Shown: positions 33,736 to 42,496 of the stretch, piece after piece
How the letters are laid out: each line of letters begins with the position of its first letter
Numbering within the stretch: position 1 is the stretch's first letter
Origin: a virus
Virus record (IMG/VR): IMGVR_UViG_3300010389_002125
Span: 1 to 64,000 of that record
Length of the DNA: 64,000 bases
Strand: one strand, 5' to 3'
Program-made: the position numbers and the translations under genes
The notes under the pieces: model-generated
The model's database searches: none
What the model saw: the letters and a program-made list of their open reading frames with translations, nothing else
What the model was told of the DNA's origin: nothing

Positions 33736-34705
33736 AGAAGAATTTAAATTTAATCCTTTATCTGAGAAGATAGATTTAAAATGGGCCGGAAGAGCCAAAG
33801 AGGGAAGTAAGAATTTTAATAGTTATTACGACTATTATTTTAGTGGTGAAGATATTAGAATTTATGTTGATGGTCTTTTTGATGTAGATGATGAACTTGA
33901 CTTAGCATCATTTGCCTATTCTGTTAGGCAGGAGAAGCAGCCGATATATGGATTCTGGTCCTATAACTATGATACAGTTATGTTGGGTACAAGGGTTGTT
34001 GTTGGAGAGTTTACTCTATATACTAGATATCCTCAAAGAATGACACAGTTGTTGGAAAAAGCAGCTCTCAATAGAGTTAATGCAGATTCTTTTGGTGGGC
34101 AGAATGAGGGAAGTAGTATTGTAACAAGGTTGTCTTCCGAGTTTGCTAGAGAGCCTTATGATGAGGAAAATATTCAAAAATATTGGTCCTATAGTCAGTT
34201 AGATAGAATTACTAATGATATGTATTCTGATGCTATAGATTCTAAAAATATTTTTAGTGCGCACCCACCTTTTAATTTTGTTATAGTTTATGGAGCAGAA
34301 CAGACTGCACTTAGCCCTAGGGACATATTGAATTCTCAAGATATATCAGTTGGAGATACAATAGATAGAGTTGTGGCAGCAGATGTTAACGAAAGAAATG
34401 TCAAAGTTGATTCTTTAACAAATCCTATGAAGGTAGTAATACAACAGGTTAACTTGACTAGTTGTACTAATTCTTATAGTGTAGGAGGAACCGCTTTAGT
34501 GGAAACCTATCAGTTTATGGCTAGAGATTTTTATTTCTCTGACGTTGATGTTTCTTTTATTAAGAACCTAAAAATAACTAGTGCTTCTGATAGTTTTGAT
34601 ATACCAGATGCTCCACCTATTGTCCTTGATGACGATGGTAATAGAGTCTGGCAGGATGTAGATGCTAATCCGGGAAGTGTAATTCCTCCCGGAACCGCAG
34701 TGTGA
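33725..34705 (+). CDS. Tail-tube paralogue 3
   Basis: A 326-residue protein overlapping paralogue 2 by 11 bases. The tube pattern is still traceable: YFSGEDIRIYVDGLF, then LASFAYSVRQEKQPIYGFWS, VVVGEFTLYTRYPQ, HPPFNFVIVYG and VETYQFMARDFYF. It has large insertions and is the most diverged of the three. It ends in a Pro/Asp-rich tail just before the chaperone pair. Probably a specialised ring at one end of the tube, for example the baseplate-side adaptor; the assignment of which end is a guess. Confidence 0.75.
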   Translation: MSAKEEFKFNPLSEKIDLKWAGRAKEGSKNFNSYYDYYFSGEDIRIYVDGLFDVDDELDLASFAYSVRQEKQPIYGFWSYNYDTVMLGTRVVVGEFTLYTRYPQRMTQLLEKAALNRVNADSFGGQNEGSSIVTRLSSEFAREPYDEENIQKYWSYSQLDRITNDMYSDAIDSKNIFSAHPPFNFVIVYGAEQTALSPRDILNSQDISVGDTIDRVVAADVNERNVKVDSLTNPMKVVIQQVNLTSCTNSYSVGGTALVETYQFMARDFYFSDVDVSFIKNLKITSASDSFDIPDAPPIVLDDDGNRVWQDVDANPGSVIPPGTAV

Positions 34706-34736
34706 TATAATATTAAAAAAATAAAGGAGATATTTT

Positions 34737-35282
34737 ATGTCTGATGTTAAAAAGGTTATGGTAGAAGTAGATGGTGTCGAAGATGTCCTTGTCCATGATG
34801 ACACTGTTGAAGTTAATGATAATATGGATGAAGAGGCCACTGATTCATCCCCTGATATAGTTTTAGAGGATCATGTTGAGTTTTCTGTCGATGACGCTCC
34901 TGTATCTGTTGAGGATCTTGACGAAGATGAGGAGATTTGGCCTGGTGGCCCTACTGCAGCTATGATCATTAACTGGAAAGAGCAGTATGGCGATGTATAC
35001 GTTACTTCTATTACCTATGATAGTCACATAGTGTGGAGAGTATTGAATAGATTAGAATATAAAAATATAGTTAAGAAAATGGAAACTTTAATACAAGACG
35101 GTGCTATGAGTTCTGCAGAAGCTAACATGTGGAATGAGGAAGCTATAGCTCAAACTTGTGTCTTGTATCCTCAGATAGATTTAGGAAATCTAACTGGTGC
35201 GATGGCAGGGGTTCCTTCTTTAATATCTCAAGAGGTTTTGGAAGCTTCTGGATTCGTTGCTCTAGAAGTGCGACAGCTGTGA
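34737..35282 (+). CDS. Tail assembly chaperone 1
   Basis: A 181-residue protein with a strongly acidic N-terminal 65 residues and a helical C-terminal domain. The latter, from YGDVYVTSITYDSHIVWRVL through VLYPQIDLGNLTGAM to ISQEVLEASGF, matches the next protein in order and spacing. Paired chaperones between tube and tape-measure genes coat the tape measure during tail assembly in lambda-like and T4-unlike systems. AAAGGAG precedes the ATG. Its TGA stop is in the same frame as the next gene, six bases away. Confidence 0.78.
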   Translation: MSDVKKVMVEVDGVEDVLVHDDTVEVNDNMDEEATDSSPDIVLEDHVEFSVDDAPVSVEDLDEDEEIWPGGPTAAMIINWKEQYGDVYVTSITYDSHIVWRVLNRLEYKNIVKKMETLIQDGAMSSAEANMWNEEAIAQTCVLYPQIDLGNLTGAMAGVPSLISQEVLEASGFVALEVRQL

Positions 35283-35288
35283 TGTTTA

Positions 35289-35915
35289 ATGTTAGATCCA
35301 ACTTCTTCTTTTGAATTAAAATATAAGTATGGTAATTTATACTTTATATCTATAAAAGGTGTAGATTTATATTTTCGTGAATTAACTTTTAAAGAGTATG
35401 AAAAAGTACTATATTTTCAACGGACAGAGGAATATTCTTACGCTGATATTGAAGATATAGTTTTACAACAGGCTATAGTATATCCAGAAAATTTTGATTT
35501 AAATAAAATACCTCCAGGAGCTGTTTCTTCTTTAGCTGAAGAAGTTATAGATTTATCTGGCTTTTCTTCTGCAAGGATGGCCAAGAAAGTACTACTTTCA
35601 AAAAGAGAAGAGGCTAATGAGGTAAAGAATTTAATGAAAGCTTTTGTATTGGCTACTATTAGTTCATATTCTCCTGATGATTTGGAAAATATGACCTTTT
35701 CTCAATTGGCTGAAAAAGTAGCCTTATCGGAAAAGATAATAGAAATACAGCAAAATATAAATGGTATAGAGTCAACTAATATTACTCTTGAGCTTATAGA
35801 TCCAGAAGAGGAAATGGAAAAGCATAAAGAGATGGCTAAGAAGCATGATCTGGCAAAGCCTGCTGGTGCAGCCGGAATAGATGACCCAATAGCTAATAAG
35901 CTTTGGGCAGGATAA
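35289..35915 (+). CDS. Tail assembly chaperone 2 (paralogue of chaperone 1)
   Basis: A 208-residue protein. YGNLYFISIKGVDLYFRELT, then QQAIVYPENFDLNKIPPGAV and EEVIDLSGF, align with chaperone 1, indicating tandem duplication. An extra C-terminal helical part (EANEVKNLMKAFVLATISS) and a Lys/Glu-rich tail follow. I see no Shine-Dalgarno site; the gene is in frame with chaperone 1 across TGA TGT TTA, so reinitiation or stop-codon readthrough may supply it. In lambda the second chaperone is made by frameshift as gpGT; the arrangement here would reach a similar end differently. Confidence 0.75.
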   Translation: MLDPTSSFELKYKYGNLYFISIKGVDLYFRELTFKEYEKVLYFQRTEEYSYADIEDIVLQQAIVYPENFDLNKIPPGAVSSLAEEVIDLSGFSSARMAKKVLLSKREEANEVKNLMKAFVLATISSYSPDDLENMTFSQLAEKVALSEKIIEIQQNINGIESTNITLELIDPEEEMEKHKEMAKKHDLAKPAGAAGIDDPIANKLWAG

Positions 35916-35927
35916 TAGGGGGAAAAT

Positions 35928-38900
35928 ATGATTAGGGATCCTGGTCCAGTATTAAACGTTGGTCACAGTGTTACCTCTCGTGATATTCCCACGAATACCG
36001 AAGAGACTGAAGGTATATCCCCTAACTCTGGTATTTTAACTAGGGCCGTAAGTGGTAATCCGGTCCTAAAATTCTTTAGTTCAGCAGCAGTTACAATGGT
36101 TGGCGCATATGCAGCCTCAAAGCTAACTAGAGCTGGTGGACTTAGATTAGCAAAGACCATACAAGATAAAGCCACTGTCGATGCCGATAAGTTTTCTACT
36201 ACTATAGTTAAATCTGTTACTGAACTTAGAAGGCACTTAGACGAACTCCAGGGGTTGACAAGAATTGGTGGAGATAGGGCTTATTCAGATTTAGTTTGGG
36301 AAATGGATGGTAAGTTAACCACTGGTATAGATCTAGATGGTAGGCTACAGGAGACTTCTGGTGTAGGTTTTCTTAAGGCTAATGAAATAGCAGGAGCTAA
36401 TGAAGGTATCTTAAGAGAGCCCGCTGCGGTATGGTCTTTTAGGGATACTCTGCAGCAAAAAATGGTTAGGGCTGGACGCCGTCTTCCTTATGAATTACCT
36501 GCTTTTTATGCTGCCCAAAAAGCAATTGTTGATCCACTTTTTGGTGAAAAGATCAGTGATGAAAAGAAGGTTAACTGGGCTAACCCGGTAGATGTAATAA
36601 CAGATTTTACAAAAGAATCAGTTATCGCTGCTGCAACAATGATATTGCCGTTTGAGTTTGCTGGAGCTGCGGCAACACAAACTAGAAGTTCATTGCATAC
36701 CGCTAGGCACTCGTCTGCAAACTTAGCAAGGTTAACACCTATACAGCAAAAGATGCACAAGGGGTTTGTTGAGTTAGATGAGGTAACTAAACTTGTTGGT
36801 CACCCTTTATCTTCTCTTCAGGATAGATTTTTAAAAACCTCTGCCCGGGCCTCTGGGGCTTTTAGTGCAGTCGCTGACCCGTACAGAAATCAGCAAGGGT
36901 TTGTTCAAAACTTAAGATCACTTAGACATGGCTACAATGCAGCAAAAAAGGATATAGCCGACAGAGCTGCAAAAGGTGAGCAAGTAAAGAATATTAAATT
37001 TACAGATTTATTTAGTTCTAAAACGTTAGGTCCAGAGTCTTCTGCTACTGCATTTGATTTAATTCCTGGAATGAGTGGACTTCCTGGGGCAATTAAGACT
37101 TTCAAAGAGACATATAAGATCTACGGTGACGCATATGATGTAGTTAGTGGAAAAGTAAATAGAAACAGACTACTTAAAAAACGACCTACTGAGTATGAGT
37201 CCCCCTTAGATGCGGCGATTGATAGGTTACAGTCTTCTTCTCGTTCAAGATTTGTAGACATAGTTGGATCCCTCGGTTCTCAAAGTGCTAAGAACGATTA
37301 TCTAAGCACTAGGATAGAGTCAGATATAAAAAAGTCTCTTGAGACTAATCTTAGAAGACTTGGTTTTAGTGAGTCAGATTCTTTAAATTTTGTTAAAAAC
37401 ATAAATGTTGATCAAGGTGTACTTAAGGCAATAGCATCTGCTAAAGATGATACAGTTTTAGGTGTTGATCCAACTAAGCTAATTACAATGGGGTCCATGA
37501 AAAACTATGGTATTCCTGGATCTAAAAAAATAAACGATGTTGATTCTTTTTTTGAAAATATACTTGTTAGATATGGATCTATATCAAAAGATTCAGAAAT
37601 AGCTCATAAAATTGGAGCAAGACAATTAAGAAAAACCGTACAGGAAAGTTTTGAGGATGTAGCAGATAGAGTTAATAATGAGTATATAGGGAATGTCTAT
37701 AAAGAGTGGGGAACTATACGGGCTAATCATATAGGTCAAATTGGATCAGAAATTTCCGGTAAAAATAAGCTTTCTTATTTGTCTGTAAAAGAAAGGAACC
37801 CTAGAAATGTTGCAGCTGTTCAGAAAGCTGTTGGAAGAGCGCTGGGCCTTAATGACGCTAGTGATAGAGTTTTAAGAAACGCTCTAATCAGAAGAGGTTT
37901 TGATCCTGACGATTTTAACGGAATGAGATCTTTCTTATTGAGAAATAGAAAGATGAGTTCTGGACTTTTTTCAAGGTCTAGTGGTCTAGGGCAGAAGGTC
38001 TATTTACGAGACATAACTGACGCTAAAAAATATGAAGATCTAGATTATAACTTAAAGCAGATAGTGTCTCAAGAAAAGTTTGAATCTTTACAGGGATTTG
38101 TTCAAAAGTCAAATACCGGCGGTTCTGCTATGAATACTTCTTTGGAGCAAACTGCAATTTCTGGTTTAAGAAAAAGAGTAAGTAAAAATGGAGCAGTTTC
38201 TTATCTTGATTATAGTGGGGTAAAAGGTAACCTAAGATCCGCTGCTAATTTCTTTATGGATGAGTTTAAAATTCCTGTATTGGGTTTTAATCCTTTTAAT
38301 TTATTTGGTAAATCTTCTTTTAATGCGATGGCGAACAGTTCGCCAGTGCAAGTTATTTCTGGTAGATCAGTGCAGCCTTTTGCTTCTGAGATAGGCGCAG
38401 ATGATTTTGCAGTTTTTGTTAAAACTAAAGCAGCTAAAGGTAGGGTAATTAAGGTATCTGGTTCAGATACTGGCGGAATTAAAACAAATATGTTGGATGG
38501 CTACTATAGGCCTGTTCATACGTCAAGCAATGAGCTCTTGTCAAGGTATGCCAGAAACGCTTCAGGAGTTAGGGGTGAGTCACCGTATCAGACAGCAGCA
38601 AGGTTTGAGGGGAGGGATAATTTAACTATTCCCGAGAGAATCAAGCAAGCTTTTGATGTAGATATTGAAAATCAAGGAAGCATTGGTGGGTTTATAAATA
38701 GATTTAGGGGAAGGGCTTTTGATTTAGAGAATCCCACTACTCTAAGCAAGCTGCTTCGAGGTGACGCTATTACAAGTTATCGCGGAGGTAGAAAAACTGT
38801 ACTAAAAGGTCGAGTTAACGGGGCTAAACTAGATATTGTAGATGAAAGTACTGGAAAAGTTGTTAAATCACTTTCTGAGCAAGACGTTTTTAAGGGTTTA

Positions 38901-41900
38901 GATTCTCTTAGAAGAAGTACTGATAAGTATGGTATTTCTTCAAGAGTAGTGGAAGCAGCTGAAGCTGATAAGTTATTTAGTGATGGTCTAGAGTTAAGTG
39001 GTGTAAATAGTGCTTCCGGTTTAAGAAAATTGATATCAGATTTAGCAGATGTTGAAACACAGATGCTTGATAAGCAAGGTATTTCTAAGACGCAGCAAAA
39101 GGCCGTTCAAAGATCTAGGGCAAAAATAAATAGAATGATAGATGCTCAAGAGCTTTCTGCTCTTTCGAGTAAGGCTGCGGATTCCCCAACAATAACAACC
39201 GCTTTTGACGATATAATTACAGCAGTATTCAGGCACAGAATGTCTACTGAAGGTATATTGGCCGCAAAAGCTGGTAAGCCAGATCCTTTTGTTAGGTTAA
39301 ATAGTGTGCTCGATGATTTGGTTCAAGGGGGTCGTATAAGTAGTGCGCAGAGAGCTGAATCTAAAGCTTCGATCCTAGGAGCTTTGATAGATAAGGCGGC
39401 ATTCTCTACTTACAGCCCTACTAACTCTGTTTCCAGAGATGCAAGAAACGCTTTCACAGAGTTAATTAATAATAGGCAAGCTTTTGAGCATTTTTCTGAA
39501 CCGTTTTCTTCTGGTTCTATTAATGGGATTACTGGAGGAGTTAAGAAGAGGTTAAGTCCATTAACTTCTAAATTAAATGGCCGTTTTACTACCGGTAAGC
39601 ATTCTATGCGAGATTTTTATACTGATCCGCTAGGTTCTGGTCAGCAAACTACTTTGGTTCCAACTTTTGGAACAGTATTCAGCAAGAGTCCAATGGGCGC
39701 AATTAAAAGCGCTGCTGGCCTGACTACATACAGTGATCCTGGATCATACTCCAATGCGAGTGCAGCAGTAGCACACAGCGTTGGTCGTCTTAATGGATAT
39801 TTTAGCGCAGCAGGAGTTGGCATTAAAGGTGACTATAGTGGCCCTCTTAGTGAATTTGCGATTGGTATGGTTGGAAAGAGGGTTCTTCCTGCGTATATAG
39901 CTGGAATGACTTTTATCACTGCAGATAGAACTGTTGGCGGAATGGTCAATGAAAAAGATGATGAGGGTGAAAGAGTTTACTCTCCATTTTTAGTTACAAA
40001 GGCGGCGCGCGCAGCTGTTGAAGTTCAGTCAGTATTTTCTGGAATTACTCCCGGAGGTCCGGGGTATCAGGAGAAGAGGGAAGAATTACTTGAGGGAGAA
40101 GTTGCAATCAGACAAGGTAGGTACTGGCCTTTAGGTTTCACTCCCTTTAAGGGTGGTAAAATAGAGTATTATAGACCTTCTTATTATAGAAGGCTTCAAG
40201 CCGGAGCTTTGTATACCGATGATACCTATGGCAGTCCAATTGAAAAGTTTTTATTCTATAATGATATATCCCCTTTGAGACCATTTGATCCATATAGATT
40301 TGAGAAGAAACATTATGAAGATAGGCCATACCCCGTAACTGGTGACTACTTTACTGGACCATTTGGTCCATTGACAACTATAGGTAATTTAACTATAGGA
40401 AAAATACTAAAACCAAGAAAGACCATGCATGAAGCAGAGCTGCAGATGGGTCTTGCTAATTATATGCCAGCGGGACAGTTTGGGGCGTACGACGCCTCAG
40501 CGTATCTGGGTTCAAATGCTGGATATCAGCAGCCTTCAGTACCAGGTGCAAGCATGTATGGCGCACCTATGGGGGCCGGACAGGGTAATATGCCTGGTGG
40601 TTTTACTCAAATAGCACAATCTAATGCCGAGATGGCATCAAGAGCTGGTCCAACAGGATTGGCTACTGGAATGATTAGGAATGACATAAGTTCTGTTAAC
40701 TCGCAATTTGCAGCTATGGCTTATGGTCCGCCAAAATCATCTGGAATTATGACCCCCTCTATTGTTGCATCTGGTTCACCTATAAGTTCTGGATCTATGG
40801 AATATCAATTTGGAGAACTTGGCTATAGGACTCAAGAAATGGCGGGTATATACGGTTTTGCATTAGCTAACGTTAGGGAAACTTTTGGTTTGGGTCAATC
40901 AGATCTAACTCCTCAGAGGTCTGTTTTGGAGTCTGCAAGTAAAGCATACGGATCAACTAGATCCTTTTGGGATCTTAATTTAGGCGGCTTAGGTGACGCA
41001 CCACTCCCTTCGGAAGGTATAGGTAATCTAGAATTTTCTGAGGTAGTCAGAAGGTTTATACCAAAAGAAAGAACTGATGTAGATTTTATTAATCCTATAA
41101 GAAATAGGATGGCAGATGAATATCCATTTTTACCTGGATCAGAATATTTTACAAATTTTAAAACTGGAGATCCATATACAAAAATTAAAGAAGGAGAATT
41201 GAGACTTCCTGGCTTAGGTTATGAAAGACTTAATAGGCTGTATGGAGATGAAACTGGAAGATATGGAATAACAAATCAGTTAGATATACTTGGAGATGTG
41301 GCACCCTACTCTAAGCAGTATAGGTCTTTAAATAAGCAGATAGATTCTATGGCCTTGTCTCCCGATGAGAGAATAAGAGTTGCAGAGATACGTGAACAGG
41401 TAGAATCAAAAAGTGTTAGAAGACAATTTTCTGATTATAGTTTTAGAGGTTCTTCAGCGGAAGATATGGGACTTGATCCTAGGGCTTTTACATTAGGTAG
41501 GATTGGTGAGGCTATAGCTCATACAGATAACTTTATTGTAAATAAAACAATTGGTAGACAAACTGCGGTTGAAGATTGGGAAAGAAAAAATGTTTACGGA
41601 TCTACATTTCCACAGTGGCAAAGTCCAGTCTCAAGTTTCATTGCACCGATGGTAAATAAGGCAACTCAAGATAATCCAATTGTAGCATCAACATCCATGG
41701 CAATAGTTGGTTCACTTTTTGGTGCGACACCTAGAGCTAGGGCATTCGGTGCGACAGCAGGGTTTATTACTGGCGCTAGTGCTTCGATTTATGGACAGGT
41801 TAAAGAGTTTGCTACTGGCGAAAGACATATTCCAATGGAAAGAAAAAAAGAATTAGCGTTAGAAGAGTATGTTGATGTTTTAAGTTATGTAAAAAATTCT

Positions 41901-42494
41901 AGGTTAGCTTCCTTAGCTCAGCAGTCTGGAGATTTTAGTTCGGCAGTTCAGTTTAGAAGGCAGGCTCAGGCAACTATGTATGGTTCAGATTTGGATAATA
42001 TTAATGTCGAACTTATGAAGTACGCAGTTCCCAAGAGAAAAAGAGAGCATTTTGAACGAATGATACAGGAGACGGATGAGGGAGAACGAGAGAAGATATT
42101 GTCTACTTCAGGAAGGTTAGAAAGAAGGCTGTACCAGGCTGCGTGGGGAATGAGAGTTGAAAAGAGGCCTGAACTTGATGAATATTTTGAAAGACATGAA
42201 CTACCAGATGAATCATGGGAAGGCTGGCATGCAAACACTAATATGGATCATGTGAAGATTAAAATGGGTCAGTCAATGGGTCTAGATATGTCTCAAATGG
42301 GTTACTATCCACAACAGTTGAAGCAGGCAAATTTAGCTAATCCATCTTATCCTAGTTTTTTTTCAGATGAAGACAGTGAAGATATGTTTTTGAGATTAAA
42401 ATCTTTAATGTCTGGGATGGGTGTTTCTGGAACTGTTATACCTGTAGCAAATACATTTGGTAGACAAGATATTAATATTTCTTATGGAGTTTAA
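35928..42494 (+). CDS. Giant tail/ejection protein (positional tape-measure candidate)
   Basis: A 2188-residue protein directly after the chaperone pair, where the tape measure normally lies. It is basic and Ser/Arg/Gly-rich in the first 1,300 residues, with hydrophobic segments at about 45-62 (FFSSAAVTMVGAYAASKL) and about 225-245 (VIAAATMILPFEFAGAA), and another near 1925-1950 (IVGSLFGATPRARAFGATAG). A central Tyr/Pro block reads RYWPLGFTPFKGGKIEYYRP then EDRPYPVTGDYFTGPFGP. I connect this with very large virion proteins of other big phages but cannot verify it here. The C-terminus (GYYPQQLKQANLANP) also looks conserved in type. Long continuous coiled coil, typical of tape measures, is not obvious, so an internal or ejected protein is equally likely. 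Confidence 0.7.
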   Translation: MIRDPGPVLNVGHSVTSRDIPTNTEETEGISPNSGILTRAVSGNPVLKFFSSAAVTMVGAYAASKLTRAGGLRLAKTIQDKATVDADKFSTTIVKSVTELRRHLDELQGLTRIGGDRAYSDLVWEMDGKLTTGIDLDGRLQETSGVGFLKANEIAGANEGILREPAAVWSFRDTLQQKMVRAGRRLPYELPAFYAAQKAIVDPLFGEKISDEKKVNWANPVDVITDFTKESVIAAATMILPFEFAGAAATQTRSSLHTARHSSANLARLTPIQQKMHKGFVELDEVTKLVGHPLSSLQDRFLKTSARASGAFSAVADPYRNQQGFVQNLRSLRHGYNAAKKDIADRAAKGEQVKNIKFTDLFSSKTLGPESSATAFDLIPGMSGLPGAIKTFKETYKIYGDAYDVVSGKVNRNRLLKKRPTEYESPLDAAIDRLQSSSRSRFVDIVGSLGSQSAKNDYLSTRIESDIKKSLETNLRRLGFSESDSLNFVKNINVDQGVLKAIASAKDDTVLGVDPTKLITMGSMKNYGIPGSKKINDVDSFFENILVRYGSISKDSEIAHKIGARQLRKTVQESFEDVADRVNNEYIGNVYKEWGTIRANHIGQIGSEISGKNKLSYLSVKERNPRNVAAVQKAVGRALGLNDASDRVLRNALIRRGFDPDDFNGMRSFLLRNRKMSSGLFSRSSGLGQKVYLRDITDAKKYEDLDYNLKQIVSQEKFESLQGFVQKSNTGGSAMNTSLEQTAISGLRKRVSKNGAVSYLDYSGVKGNLRSAANFFMDEFKIPVLGFNPFNLFGKSSFNAMANSSPVQVISGRSVQPFASEIGADDFAVFVKTKAAKGRVIKVSGSDTGGIKTNMLDGYYRPVHTSSNELLSRYARNASGVRGESPYQTAARFEGRDNLTIPERIKQAFDVDIENQGSIGGFINRFRGRAFDLENPTTLSKLLRGDAITSYRGGRKTVLKGRVNGAKLDIVDESTGKVVKSLSEQDVFKGLDSLRRSTDKYGISSRVVEAAEADKLFSDGLELSGVNSASGLRKLISDLADVETQMLDKQGISKTQQKAVQRSRAKINRMIDAQELSALSSKAADSPTITTAFDDIITAVFRHRMSTEGILAAKAGKPDPFVRLNSVLDDLVQGGRISSAQRAESKASILGALIDKAAFSTYSPTNSVSRDARNAFTELINNRQAFEHFSEPFSSGSINGITGGVKKRLSPLTSKLNGRFTTGKHSMRDFYTDPLGSGQQTTLVPTFGTVFSKSPMGAIKSAAGLTTYSDPGSYSNASAAVAHSVGRLNGYFSAAGVGIKGDYSGPLSEFAIGMVGKRVLPAYIAGMTFITADRTVGGMVNEKDDEGERVYSPFLVTKAARAAVEVQSVFSGITPGGPGYQEKREELLEGEVAIRQGRYWPLGFTPFKGGKIEYYRPSYYRRLQAGALYTDDTYGSPIEKFLFYNDISPLRPFDPYRFEKKHYEDRPYPVTGDYFTGPFGPLTTIGNLTIGKILKPRKTMHEAELQMGLANYMPAGQFGAYDASAYLGSNAGYQQPSVPGASMYGAPMGAGQGNMPGGFTQIAQSNAEMASRAGPTGLATGMIRNDISSVNSQFAAMAYGPPKSSGIMTPSIVASGSPISSGSMEYQFGELGYRTQEMAGIYGFALANVRETFGLGQSDLTPQRSVLESASKAYGSTRSFWDLNLGGLGDAPLPSEGIGNLEFSEVVRRFIPKERTDVDFINPIRNRMADEYPFLPGSEYFTNFKTGDPYTKIKEGELRLPGLGYERLNRLYGDETGRYGITNQLDILGDVAPYSKQYRSLNKQIDSMALSPDERIRVAEIREQVESKSVRRQFSDYSFRGSSAEDMGLDPRAFTLGRIGEAIAHTDNFIVNKTIGRQTAVEDWERKNVYGSTFPQWQSPVSSFIAPMVNKATQDNPIVASTSMAIVGSLFGATPRARAFGATAGFITGASASIYGQVKEFATGERHIPMERKKELALEEYVDVLSYVKNSRLASLAQQSGDFSSAVQFRRQAQATMYGSDLDNINVELMKYAVPKRKREHFERMIQETDEGEREKILSTSGRLERRLYQAAWGMRVEKRPELDEYFERHELPDESWEGWHANTNMDHVKIKMGQSMGLDMSQMGYYPQQLKQANLANPSYPSFFSDEDSEDMFLRLKSLMSGMGVSGTVIPVANTFGRQDINISYGV

Positions 42495-42496
42495 AA

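Noticed and set aside
34669-34693. 7-bp perfect inverted repeat TCCGGGA...TCCCGGA as a terminator
   Set aside because: It lies within the last codons of tube paralogue 3, has an 11-base loop and no following T-run; a codon-level coincidence (Pro/Gly-rich tail) explains it.
35240-35300. A programmed -1/+1 frameshift joining the two tail chaperones as in lambda G/GT
   Set aside because: Both genes are already in the same frame, separated by one TGA, so a frameshift cannot fuse them; no slippery heptamer is needed. Readthrough or reinitiation is kept as a separate finding.
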